Assembly (NCBI GenBank): GCA_003249215.1
Contig: QKJR01000071.1
Coordinates: 1 to 39,694 of the forward strand
DNA length: 39,694 nt
Origin: Rhodobacterales bacterium
GTDB lineage: Bacteria > Pseudomonadota > Alphaproteobacteria > Rhodobacterales > Rhodobacteraceae
Reading direction: 5' to 3'
In this document: piece by piece, positions 24,365 through 32,411 of the stretch
How the letters are laid out: every line of letters begins with the position of its first letter
How positions within the stretch are numbered: position 1 is the stretch's first letter
The notes under the pieces: model-generated
The model's database searches: none
Told to the model about the DNA's origin: nothing
Seen by the model: only the letters and a program-made list of their open reading frames with translations
Made by a program: the position numbers and the translations under genes

Positions 24365-25086
24365 CGCCAATCCCCCAGCGCCGATTGCCAGAGCGTGATC
24401 GCCGCGCAGGCGGCGGTGTCGGCGCGCAGGATGCGCGGGCCGAGGCTGATCGGCGTCACGAAAGGCAGGCTGCGCAACCGCGTGCGCTCGGCCTCGGAAA
24501 ACCCGCCCTCGGGCCCGATCAGGATCGCCCAGGGCCCGGGCGCGAGGCCCGCGAGCGTCTGCGCCGGGCCGATGAGGCTCTCGTCCGCCCAGAGGATGCG
24601 GCGCGCGGGGTCCCAGCCGTCGAGCAGCTTGCGCAGATGCTGCAGATCGCAGACCTCGGGCACCGAAGTGCCGAGACATTGCTCCGCCGCCTCGAGCGCA
24701 TGCGCCTGCAGCCGGTCCTGCCGGATCCGCTCGGCATTGGTGAACTCGGTCTGCACCGGCAGGATGCGCGCACAGCCGAGCTCGGCCGCCTTCTCGACGA
24801 TGAAATCGGTGCGCACCTTCTTGATCGGCGCGAAGAGAAGCCACAGGTCCGGCGGATCAAGCTGCGGCGCGGCCTGTTCGAGACAGGCCAGAATGCCGCG
24901 CTTCTTGCCCGCCTCGACCACCTCGGCCGTCCATTCGCCATCGCGCCCGTTGAAGAGCGCGACGCGCGCCCCCACGCCCTGCCGCATCACCGCGAAAAGG
25001 TAATGCGCCTGCGCCTCGGAGAGCGGCACGGCTTGCCCCGCACCCAAGGGGTGCTCTACATGAAGTCTGATCTTGGCACGTTCCAT
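24361..25086 (-). CDS. rsmE: 16S rRNA (uracil-1498-N3)-methyltransferase
   Basis: The 241-residue protein has the RsmE pattern: an N-terminal PUA-like part (EAQAHYLFAVMRQGVGARVA), WLLFAPIKKVRTDFIVEKAA in the middle, and the SAM-binding trefoil-knot motifs ILIGPEGGFSEAERTRLRS and SLGPRILRADTAACAAI. It methylates U1498 in helix 44 of 16S rRNA. The ATG at 25086 lies only 12 bases from the proposed ubiA start on the other strand, so the promoters of each gene must lie inside the other gene. The stop overlaps the start of the next membrane-protein gene. Confidence 0.95.
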   Translation of the reverse strand: MERAKIRLHVEHPLGAGQAVPLSEAQAHYLFAVMRQGVGARVALFNGRDGEWTAEVVEAGKKRGILACLEQAAPQLDPPDLWLLFAPIKKVRTDFIVEKAAELGCARILPVQTEFTNAERIRQDRLQAHALEAAEQCLGTSVPEVCDLQHLRKLLDGWDPARRILWADESLIGPAQTLAGLAPGPWAILIGPEGGFSEAERTRLRSLPFVTPISLGPRILRADTAACAAITLWQSALGDWR

Positions 25087-25098
25087 GAGGCGAAATCT

Positions 25099-26064
25099 AT
25101 GACCGGCACCCGCGAAACGCCAGAGGCTCACGGCATGGTGGCGGATGCGCCGCCGGATAACTGGGTGGACCGCTACGCCCCCCTGCCCTGGCGCCCCTAT
25201 CTGCGGCTGGCGCGCGCCGACCGGCCGATCGGCACCTGGCTCTTGCTGATCCCGTGCTGGTGGTCGCTCGCGCTTGCGGCCGCCCATGACGCGCCGCGGT
25301 GGTCCGATCTGTGGATCGCCATCGCCTGCGCGATCGGCGCCTTCCTGATGCGCGGCGCGGGCTGCACCTGGAACGACATCACCGACCGCAAGATCGACGC
25401 CGCCGTCGCGCGCACCCGTTCGCGGCCGATCCCCTCGGGGCAGGTCAGTGTGAAACAGGCGCTTGGCTTCCTGATCGCGCAGGTGGCGATTTCCGCCGCG
25501 ATCCTGCTGACCTTCAACTGGGCCGCCATCCTGCTCGGCATCGCCGCGCTGATCCCCGTCGCGATCTATCCCTTCGCGAAACGCTTCACCTGGTGGCCGC
25601 AGGCCTTCCTCGGCATCGCCTTCAACTGGGGGGCGCTGATGGGCTGGGTCGCGCATAGCGGATCTCTGCATCCCGCGCCGGTGATCCTCTATCTCTCGGG
25701 CATCGTCTGGACGCTCTATTACGACACGATCTATGCCCATCAGGACAAGGAGGACGACGCGCTGATCGGGGTGAAATCCACCGCACGCCTCTTTGGCGAA
25801 AACAGCGCCCAATGGCTCGGCGGGTTCCTGATCGCCACCGTCAGCCTGATGACCATCGCGGTGCTCTGGGCGCTCCTGCCCGGCGCCTCGCCGCTCGTTC
25901 TCATCCTTGCGCTCTGCGCACCCTGGGCGATGGGGTGGCACATGCTCTGGCAGATGCGCGAGCTCGACATCGACGCGCCCGAGACCTGCCTGCGGCTCTT
26001 TCGCGCCAACCGCGATACCGGCCTGATCGCTGCGCTGTTTTTCGCCGCAGCCGCCATCGCCTGA
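25099..26064 (+). CDS. ubiA: 4-hydroxybenzoate polyprenyltransferase UbiA
   Basis: The 321-residue membrane protein has the two aspartate-rich prenyl-diphosphate motifs of UbiA: CTWNDITDRKIDAAVARTRS with RPIPSG, and YYDTIYAHQDKEDDALIGVK. About eight to nine membrane helices are visible, beginning after ARADRPIGTWLLLIPCWWS. It attaches the isoprenoid tail to 4-hydroxybenzoate in ubiquinone synthesis. I prefer the ATG at 25099 with GAGGCG upstream. An in-frame ATG at 25135, with AGAGG upstream, would shorten the protein by 12 residues and widen the gap to rsmE. A palindrome CCCGCGCGGG lies just after the stop. Confidence 0.95.
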   Translation: MTGTRETPEAHGMVADAPPDNWVDRYAPLPWRPYLRLARADRPIGTWLLLIPCWWSLALAAAHDAPRWSDLWIAIACAIGAFLMRGAGCTWNDITDRKIDAAVARTRSRPIPSGQVSVKQALGFLIAQVAISAAILLTFNWAAILLGIAALIPVAIYPFAKRFTWWPQAFLGIAFNWGALMGWVAHSGSLHPAPVILYLSGIVWTLYYDTIYAHQDKEDDALIGVKSTARLFGENSAQWLGGFLIATVSLMTIAVLWALLPGASPLVLILALCAPWAMGWHMLWQMRELDIDAPETCLRLFRANRDTGLIAALFFAAAAIA

Positions 26065-26128
26065 TTGATCCCGCGCGGGCGGGCGACTAGGAAAGGACGA
26101 TTCCTTGCAAGGGAGGGCAGGGGCACCC

Positions 26129-28390
26129 ATGCATCTGCGCCAGAAAATCCTGACCGCCGCGGCCTTCTCGGGCGCGCTCGTGCTCTCGGCGCTGATCGCC
26201 GGGGGCTCCGCAACGATCATCGAGAAGACCTCGCGCAAGGATGTGCAGATCGCGATGGAGGCCGCGGGCCATTCCTGGGTCGAGGTGCAGACCGACGGGT
26301 TGCAGGTGGTACTGCTCGGCACCGCGCCCTCCGAGGCCGAACGGTTTCGCGCGGTCAAGCTCGCCGGGTCGGTCGTCGAGGCCACGCGGATCGTCGACAA
26401 CACCGATGTCGAGAGCACCGAGGCGATCCAGGCCCCCGATTTCTCGCTCGAGATCCTGCGCAACGACGAGGGGATCTCGCTCATCGGTCTCGTGCCCGCC
26501 ACGACCGACCGCGAGAAACTGGTCGCCGATCTGAGCGCGCTCGCGACCGACGGGCAGGTCGCCGACATGCTCGAAAGCGCCGATTACCCGGTGCCCGCGG
26601 GCTGGCAACAGGCGGTCGATTTCGCGCTCACCTCGCTCAAGACCCTGCCGCGCGCCAAGATCTCGGTCGATCCGGGCGCGGTCTGGATTGCCGCGATCAC
26701 CGACAGCCCGGCCGAGAAGGCCCGCATCGAGACCTCGCTCGCGCGCCGCCGCCCCGCCGATCTGAAACTGAAATTCGACATCTCGGCGCCGCGGCCGGTG
26801 ATCACCCCCTTCACGCTGCGTTTCCTGATCGACGAGGTCGGTCCGCGGTTCGACGCCTGCTCGGCGGATACCGAACGCGGGCGCAACCGGATCCTCGCCG
26901 CCGCGCGCGGGGCGGGTGCCAAGGGCGATCTGGGCTGCACGATCGGGATGGGCACGCCCTCGCCCGACTGGGCGCGCGCGGTCGAGCTCTCGATTGCCAC
27001 GCTTTCGAAAATGGGGGCGGGCACGGTTACCTTCTCGGATGCCGATATCGCGCTGGTGGCCAATGACACGGTGGATCCCGCAGTGTTCGACACCGCCGTG
27101 GGCGAACTCGAATCGAACCTGCCCGAGGTCTTCTCGCTGAAGGCCGAGCTGCAGAAAAAGCCCGAGGCCGTCAGCGCCGCGCCCGAGTTCACCGCAACCC
27201 GCGACGCCGAGGGGCAGGTGCAGTTGCGCGGCCGGGTCACCGACGATCTGCAGCGCGACACCGTCGAGAGCTATGCCCGCGCCCGCTTCGGAGCGACCCG
27301 CGTCTATGGCGCGACCCGCGTCGATGAGACCCTGCCCGCCGGCTGGCCGGTGCGCACGCTGGCAGGCATCGAAGCGCTCTCGCAACTGGCCGAGGGCAGC
27401 GTCCTCGTGCGCCCCGACCTGATCCGCGTGACCGGGGTGAGCGGCGACACGCAGGCCTCGGACAAGGTGGCGCGGATCCTGTCCGAACGGCTCGGCGAAG
27501 GCGCGCGGATGGATCTCAAGGTCAGCTACGACAAGCGACTCGACCCCACGCTCAACCTGCCGACCGGGCCGGAATGCGTGGCGCGGCTGAACGAAGTTCT
27601 GAACGCGCAGAAGATCACCTTCGAGCCGGGGGCCGCCACGATTGCCTCGGAGGGCGCGGCCCCGCTCGATGCACTCGCCAAGGTGCTCAAGGATTGCCAG
27701 GAGTTCCGCATGGAGCTCGGTGGCCATACCGACAGCCAGGGCGGCGAGGACATGAACCAGCGCCTGAGCCAGCAACGCGCCCAGGCGGTGTTGAGCGCGC
27801 TGCGCGATCGCCGGGTTCTGGTCGGCAATATCACCGCGCGCGGCTATGGCGAGAGCCAGCCGATTGCCGAGAACGACACCGAGGAGGGGCGCGAGGCGAA
27901 CCGGCGGATCGAATTCGTGTTGCTCGACGAAAAGCCGATCGAGAGCGACGATGCCGCCGCCTCCACGCCCGCAGCCGAAGCAGCCGAGGCCGCGGCGCTT
28001 GCGGCCCCGGCGGAGGAAGGGGCGCTCGACGAGCCGACCGACGACACGGCGCCGATGGAGGATGCCGCGCCGATGGAAGACGACACCCCCGCCGCGGATC
28101 TGCCCGAGGATGAGGGCGCGGCCACGGCGGAGCCCGCCGGCGCGGATGCCACCCAAGCCGAAGGCGCCGCAGACCCCGCTGCTGCCGGGTCTGGCACGGA
28201 TGAGCCCGCCGCCGATACTGCCGAGGCCGCAGCCCCCGACCAACCCGCATCCGATGCAGCCGACGCCGCCCTCAGCCCCGAGGCCGCGGCGCAGGACCCC
28301 GCAATCGAGATCCCCGTGGCCCCGGCCGCGCAATCGCCCGCCCGGCCCAAGGCCCGCCCCGCGGACCTTGCCGGCCCCGCCGAGAACTGA
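26129..28390 (+). CDS. Large OmpA-family envelope protein with acidic C-terminal tail
   Basis: The 753-residue protein starts with a hydrophobic signal/anchor (residues 8-30). Repeated alpha/beta segments of BON-like character follow up to about residue 470, for example DGLQVVLLGTAPSEAERFRA and RPDLIRVTGVSGDTQASDKV. An OmpA C-terminal domain follows at about 480-605 (KITFEPGAATIASEGAAPLD, MELGGHTDSQGGEDMNQRLS, ARGYGESQPIAENDTEEGRE, NRRIEFVLLDEKP), which binds peptidoglycan in known proteins. The last 145 residues are an Ala/Glu/Asp/Pro-rich tail without predicted structure. The ATG at 26129 is chosen over 26105 because AGGGAGGG precedes it. The next gene starts eight bases after the stop. Confidence 0.88.
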   Translation: MHLRQKILTAAAFSGALVLSALIAGGSATIIEKTSRKDVQIAMEAAGHSWVEVQTDGLQVVLLGTAPSEAERFRAVKLAGSVVEATRIVDNTDVESTEAIQAPDFSLEILRNDEGISLIGLVPATTDREKLVADLSALATDGQVADMLESADYPVPAGWQQAVDFALTSLKTLPRAKISVDPGAVWIAAITDSPAEKARIETSLARRRPADLKLKFDISAPRPVITPFTLRFLIDEVGPRFDACSADTERGRNRILAAARGAGAKGDLGCTIGMGTPSPDWARAVELSIATLSKMGAGTVTFSDADIALVANDTVDPAVFDTAVGELESNLPEVFSLKAELQKKPEAVSAAPEFTATRDAEGQVQLRGRVTDDLQRDTVESYARARFGATRVYGATRVDETLPAGWPVRTLAGIEALSQLAEGSVLVRPDLIRVTGVSGDTQASDKVARILSERLGEGARMDLKVSYDKRLDPTLNLPTGPECVARLNEVLNAQKITFEPGAATIASEGAAPLDALAKVLKDCQEFRMELGGHTDSQGGEDMNQRLSQQRAQAVLSALRDRRVLVGNITARGYGESQPIAENDTEEGREANRRIEFVLLDEKPIESDDAAASTPAAEAAEAAALAAPAEEGALDEPTDDTAPMEDAAPMEDDTPAADLPEDEGAATAEPAGADATQAEGAADPAAAGSGTDEPAADTAEAAAPDQPASDAADAALSPEAAAQDPAIEIPVAPAAQSPARPKARPADLAGPAEN

Positions 28391-28398
28391 GGAGCCCC

Positions 28399-28728
28399 AT
28401 GAACCGCTCGGAATTCATTTTCGCCACCGCGATCATCCTCTTCATCGCCTTCGCGCTCGGCTGGTTCGCCTCGTGGCTGATCCACCGGCTGACCAAGGTC
28501 TCGCAAGCCGATATGGGCGAGCTCGAGCAGATGGCGCAGGCGCTGCACGAGGCCGAGGAAACGCGCGATCAGGCGCTGATCTATATCGAGAATCGCGAGG
28601 CCGAGCTGAACAATCAGCTCAACCAGTCCGAGGCCGAGTTGCGCGCCGCGATGGACGGGCTGCGCGATGCGCGCCACGAGGCCGAAGAGCTGCGCCGCTA
28701 TATCGAGCACAACAAGTCGAACGGCTGA
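28399..28728 (+). CDS. Small membrane-anchored coiled-coil protein
   Basis: The 109-residue product has one membrane helix (about residues 8-28). After it comes a continuous Glu/Ala/Arg-rich helix (about 38-105) with heptad-like spacing, for example EAEETRDQALIYIENREAEL and ELRAAMDGLRDARHEAEELR. I do not recognise a family. It lies eight bases after the OmpA-family gene with GAGGAG upstream, so the two are probably made together and may act at the envelope. The 68 bases after it hold a GCTGCGCAGC palindrome and a CCAAG-T-CTTGG hairpin, possible termination signals toward the convergent gene. Confidence 0.75.
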   Translation: MNRSEFIFATAIILFIAFALGWFASWLIHRLTKVSQADMGELEQMAQALHEAEETRDQALIYIENREAELNNQLNQSEAELRAAMDGLRDARHEAEELRRYIEHNKSNG

Positions 28729-28796
28729 GCCACGCCCCCCGAGGTGGACTTGCTGCGCAGCGCGGGCGCGTTAGCCCCAAGTCTTGGCCCTGAGTC

Positions 28797-29150
28797 TCAG
28801 CCCTGAGTTTCGGTGCAATGGCGCCGGAACGCGCTCTTGAGCAGGTCGAGTTCGGCGCGCAGAAGCACGATCTCGGCCATCAGATCCTCGGCCAGCGGCG
28901 CGCCCGCGGTGATCGCGAAACGGCCCAGAACCGCCTCCGAACCCGGCGCGCGCAGCACGAAGCCCTGCACCCCGTCGGACAGAACTTCGGCCGGGATCGG
29001 CAGCGAAAGCGCCCATTTCCCCTCGCCCGCCGGCGTCACCGTCAGTCCGGGCAGGGCCGCACCCAGATGCGTGACTTCGAGCGCGGGCTCGGCCTCGGCG
29101 GCGAAAATCCCTTCCCAGTGCCCGGCACGGATCCGTGACAATTCCAGCAT
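28797..29150 (-). CDS. Uncharacterised 117-residue protein
   Basis: The protein begins MLELSRIRAGHWEGIFAAEA. It has a beta-rich N-terminal part (ALSLPIPAEVLSDGVQGFVL, then GRFAITAGAPLAEDLMAEI) and a C-terminal helix, LLRAELDLLKSAFRRH. There is no signal peptide or membrane segment, so it is probably cytosolic. I do not recognise the family. GAGGAGG four bases before the ATG overlaps the stop of the upstream gene, so translation is coupled to it. A short duplicate of ACTCAGGGC straddles the stop codon. Confidence 0.7.
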   Translation of the reverse strand: MLELSRIRAGHWEGIFAAEAEPALEVTHLGAALPGLTVTPAGEGKWALSLPIPAEVLSDGVQGFVLRAPGSEAVLGRFAITAGAPLAEDLMAEIVLLRAELDLLKSAFRRHCTETQG

Positions 29151-29159
29151 GAGGCCTCC

Positions 29160-29924
29160 TCAGATCTCGGCGCGCGGATGCCGCGCGAGGGTCAGATCGC
29201 GGATCGTGACCCGGTTCATCTGCGGCGCGTCGAAGATCAGGTCGATCCAGGCCTTCTCGATCCGCTTCTCGTTCATCTTGGTATAGCCAAGGTCGAAATC
29301 GACGAAGGTCTCGTCCTTGTAGAGCGGCAGCTCGCGCACCAATTGCTCGGTATTGGGGCCATGCTGCACGTTGAAGCGACAGAAGACCCCGATCGGCCGC
29401 TCGAAGGCGATGTCGAGATCGAGGCGCAGCAGATGGCCGAGCCTCAGACCGCGCGCTCCCGCCTCGGGCAGGTCGAGCACGAGCGAGAGGAAAGAGCCGT
29501 CAAAGCGGAACACATCCATCTCGAGCCCGTAGGGCGCAGGTCCGGCCGGGTTGCGGATCTGGCGCAGGGTGAGCTCCGATTGCGCACAATCGTGAAACAA
29601 TGTCAGGTCCTGACCGAAGGGCGCGCGCGTCGGCGCCGCGACGATCCCCTGCGGCACGACCGGCCCGGTCCAGAGCGCTGGCCGCCAAGCCCAGTCGCTC
29701 CCGAGCGGACGCGCGATCCCGTCCCCCGTCAGCGGCGCGTGGCGCCGCCCTTCGACCTTGTGCAGCACGTGATCGAGGCGCTGGCGCATGTCCTGCGCCT
29801 CGGCGGCGAGCGCCTGCGCCTCGGCCGAATCGAGCGTGGGCGCAAGCTCGGCCGCCCGGGCCCAGCGCGTGGCGAGCCGACCGCGCGCGAACCGGTCCAG
29901 AAATGTCGTGGGGAGCTTGCTCAT
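29160..29924 (-). CDS. Uncharacterised Rhodobacterales-type protein (DUF6478-like)
   Basis: The 254-residue protein has a helical N-terminal third (SKLPTTFLDRFARGRLATRW, then DMRQRLDHVLHKVEGRRHAP). The later two-thirds look beta-rich: SDWAWRPALWTGPVVPQGIV, FHDCAQSELTLRQIRN, RLGHLLRLDLDIAFERPIGV, FDLGYTKMNEKRIEKAWIDL. There is no signal peptide. I recall this type as a conserved unknown family of Rhodobacterales, possibly DUF6478, but I cannot verify the number. GAGG precedes the ATG. The gene is followed after nine bases by the 117-residue gene. Its upstream region is unusually AT-rich for this genome. Confidence 0.75.
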   Translation of the reverse strand: MSKLPTTFLDRFARGRLATRWARAAELAPTLDSAEAQALAAEAQDMRQRLDHVLHKVEGRRHAPLTGDGIARPLGSDWAWRPALWTGPVVPQGIVAAPTRAPFGQDLTLFHDCAQSELTLRQIRNPAGPAPYGLEMDVFRFDGSFLSLVLDLPEAGARGLRLGHLLRLDLDIAFERPIGVFCRFNVQHGPNTEQLVRELPLYKDETFVDFDLGYTKMNEKRIEKAWIDLIFDAPQMNRVTIRDLTLARHPRAEI

Positions 29925-30010
29925 CGACCTCAGCTTACCTGCCGAATGTTACCATAACAGAAACACTTACCTATTCCGATGTCCTAATACAGCCGTCAGC
30001 CCGAGGCAAA
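29925..30010 (-). promoter_or_regulatory. AT-rich upstream region with inverted repeat
   Basis: This stretch before the gene starting at 29924 is much richer in A and T than its surroundings. It contains TGTTA-CCA-TAACA (29947-29959) and two copies of CTTACCT (29934-29940 and 29966-29972). It probably holds the promoter, but I could not place a convincing -35/-10 pair. Confidence 0.35.
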
Positions 30011-30043
30011 TGGCGAAACGTCACGCGGCAGGCTGCCGCGCGG

Positions 30044-30694
30044 TCAACCGGCGGTGGGGCTGCCGCTCGCCACCTTCGCCGCGCTTGCCGCGCGCGAGGC
30101 ACCGACGAAGGCCTTCAGCAGCCCGACCTGATCCGTGTCGGAGAGCCGCGCCCCTTCGAGCGGCAGCACCGAGAAGGCCGCGATCCGCCCGCCCAGCGCG
30201 GTGATCGCGCGCCAGTAGCTCGCGCCCTTCTGCAATCCGCCGCCCCCGGCCGAGGCATCGCGGATCTTGAGGAGCAGCAGATCGTCCACCCGCCGCACCG
30301 CGAGCAGCTCGACATCCCCGGCTTGCCCCGAGCGCGCGAGCACCGCGCGCCCTGCCTCCGAACGGAAGAAGCCCTCGACCGTCTCGGGGCGCAGCGCGGC
30401 CGGACCGCCCCCCGCGGGGCCGAGCGTCGCGCTCAGCAGCGCGGGGTAGGCCGGTTGCGCGCGCGAGGCATCGCGGGCGATGGCGGCGCAATTGCCAAAG
30501 AGGACGAAGCCGCCCTCGGCGCGGTCGCGCGTCGAGCCCGAATCGACGCAATAACCGCGCGGCGCGGCGAGCGTGACGCCGCCGGTCAGGGCGATCTGCG
30601 TCGCGGCGCGGCCGGTGCCGAATTCGGCCGGAACGCAGGCGGCCAAAAGGCCGGTCAGAACGAGAAGGGCGAGGCGGCACAGAACGGGCGGCAT
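30044..30694 (-). CDS. Uncharacterised lipoprotein
   Basis: The 216-residue product has a lipoprotein signal (MPPVLCRLALLVLTGLLAAC, lipobox LAAC, Cys20). The mature part includes ITLTGGVTLAAP-like sequence (IALTGGVTLAAPRGYCVDSG), a second cysteine in FVLFGNCAAIARDASR and a terminal helical segment, TDQVGLLKAFVGASRAASAA. The two mature cysteines might form a disulfide. The ATG at 30694 is used; the frame is open 20 codons further, but only the inner start gives a signal peptide. It lies 87 bases after the YnjC-like gene. It is not the missing ATPase of that transporter. Confidence 0.82.
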   Translation of the reverse strand: MPPVLCRLALLVLTGLLAACVPAEFGTGRAATQIALTGGVTLAAPRGYCVDSGSTRDRAEGGFVLFGNCAAIARDASRAQPAYPALLSATLGPAGGGPAALRPETVEGFFRSEAGRAVLARSGQAGDVELLAVRRVDDLLLLKIRDASAGGGGLQKGASYWRAITALGGRIAAFSVLPLEGARLSDTDQVGLLKAFVGASRAASAAKVASGSPTAG

Positions 30695-30781
30695 GGGGGT
30701 CTCGGGTTCGTCGGTGTCGGGCCAAGGGATAGACGCTCGAACCCCGTGGGGCAAGCGGTGGCGCGTACCGCGGGCCCACGC

Positions 30782-32407
30782 TCAGACGGCGCGCAGGCGT
30801 CGGCCGGGCAACAGCGCGAGGGCGAAGGCCGCGAGTGGCAGCACCGCCTGCAGGAGCCCCATCTGCGCCGCGAGCCGGCGATCTGCCCCCGAGGCAAGTG
30901 CCACCGCCTCGGTCGCGAGGCTGGGCACACGGCCCGCGCCGGGCAAGAGCACGGCGAGATATTGCGCGACCGAGACGGCGAAGGCGGTGGCGAGCGCGAG
31001 CGCGAGCGGGCGCGCCATCAGCGGCAGACGGATGCGCAGAAACACCCGCCCCGGCCCCGCCCCGAGCCCGGCCGCCGCCATCGGAAGCCCCGGATCGAGC
31101 CCGCGCCAGGGCCCCGCGAGCACGAGGAGCGCATAGGGAAAGCCGAGCACGAGGCCCGCCCAGATCACCGCGAGCGCTCCGGGCGGCAGACCGAGCCAGA
31201 GGAAGGCCGTGGTGAGCCCCTGCAGGAACCCGATCTGCGGCAGGATGAGAGGGGCGAGCAGAAGCGGCCCGAGGCCGAGGCGGTGGCGCGTGCGGCTCTC
31301 GACCTCGAGCACCAGAACCGCGAGGCCGAGCGACAGCAGGCTGACGGCCGCCCCGACGCCGAGCGAGCCGAGAAGCGGCGCAGCCCAGCCGCCACGTGCC
31401 CATTGGGCGAAGTCGATCCCCGTGGGCAAGGGCGCCGGAAAGGGCCAGCGCCGCGCAACCGACCAGAGCGCGAGGGCGAGAAGCGCCGCGCCGGTGAGCG
31501 TGGCCAGTCCCGTGAACACCGCCCCCCCGAGGGCCGATCCCTCGCGCCGGGCGCCGCGTAACGCCCGCCGCGCCAGCTCCCGCCCCGGTCCGGCGATACC
31601 ACGCTCGGCGATCAGGCCGATGCCCATCGCGCCAGCCCAGAGCGCAAGGATCACGACCGAGAGCACCGCCCCCGGGCCGATCCCGCTCAGATCCGGCGCG
31701 GTATAGAGACGCAGCGCCTGCACGGCGAGGCTCGGCGGATGGCTCGGCCCGAGGATCAGCGCCATGTCGGTCACCGAGAGGCCATAGCCGAGCACGATGG
31801 CCATCGGCAGGCGCAGCGTGCGCCAGAGCTGCGGCCAGATCACGAGGCGCCAGACCTGCGCGGCACCGTAGCCACAGGCCCGCCCGGCCAGCATCTGCGC
31901 GCGCCAGTCGAGGGGCGCGAGCCCGGCCAGCACCATCAAAAGGAGGAAGGGCATTTCCTTGAGCGCGAGACCGCCGAGAAGCGCGAGGCCGTAGGGGTCG
32001 CCCAGCGTGACGATCGCGGGGGGCACGTCCCACCCCACGACGGGCGCGATCGCCCGCACGATCCAGCCCGAGGGAGCGATCAGGAAGGCGAGCCCGATGG
32101 CGAAGGCGGCATGGGGCAGCGCGAGCATCGGCGCGAGCCACCGCGCGGCCCCCGGGCGCGTCGCGATCCAGAAGCCGAGTGGCAGGGTCGCGGCGAGTGC
32201 CACGAGCGCCGCGCCAAGCCCGCTCAGCGCCGTGACGGCGAGCCCGCGCGCCACTCCGGGTGCGCCCAGCGTTGCAGTAAAGAGATCGAACCCGAGCGCC
32301 CCGCCCTGCCCCGGCTGCCAGCCGAGCGCGGCGAGCAGGGTCAGCCCCGCCCCCGCCGCGACCGGCGCACCGATCAGCGCAATGACGAGGGCGCGGATCA
32401 GGAGCAT
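30782..32407 (-). CDS. ynjC: YnjC-like fused ABC transporter permease
   Basis: The 541-residue protein is two ABC permease domains in one chain, with about 12 membrane helices. The cytosolic coupling loops that contact an ATPase are visible in both halves: AGRACGYGAAQVWRLVIWPQ in the first, and AAGLGAGPGRVFLRIRLPLM in the second (the E/A-A-x3-G-x9-I-x-L-P pattern). This is the design of YnjC and of Fe3+/thiamine-type permeases. Together with the YnjB-like binding protein ending five bases upstream it should form an importer, with a substrate that cannot be predicted. No ATPase gene is present on either side. The start at 32407 follows the upstream stop. Confidence 0.88.
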   Translation of the reverse strand: MLLIRALVIALIGAPVAAGAGLTLLAALGWQPGQGGALGFDLFTATLGAPGVARGLAVTALSGLGAALVALAATLPLGFWIATRPGAARWLAPMLALPHAAFAIGLAFLIAPSGWIVRAIAPVVGWDVPPAIVTLGDPYGLALLGGLALKEMPFLLLMVLAGLAPLDWRAQMLAGRACGYGAAQVWRLVIWPQLWRTLRLPMAIVLGYGLSVTDMALILGPSHPPSLAVQALRLYTAPDLSGIGPGAVLSVVILALWAGAMGIGLIAERGIAGPGRELARRALRGARREGSALGGAVFTGLATLTGAALLALALWSVARRWPFPAPLPTGIDFAQWARGGWAAPLLGSLGVGAAVSLLSLGLAVLVLEVESRTRHRLGLGPLLLAPLILPQIGFLQGLTTAFLWLGLPPGALAVIWAGLVLGFPYALLVLAGPWRGLDPGLPMAAAGLGAGPGRVFLRIRLPLMARPLALALATAFAVSVAQYLAVLLPGAGRVPSLATEAVALASGADRRLAAQMGLLQAVLPLAAFALALLPGRRLRAV

Positions 32408-32411
32408 GAGT

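Noticed and set aside
26087..28333. Minus-strand open frame of 748 codons opposite the OmpA-family gene
   Set aside because: It encodes a Gly/Arg-rich product caused by the low-complexity Ala/Glu tail on the plus strand, and no signature or sensible start is seen.
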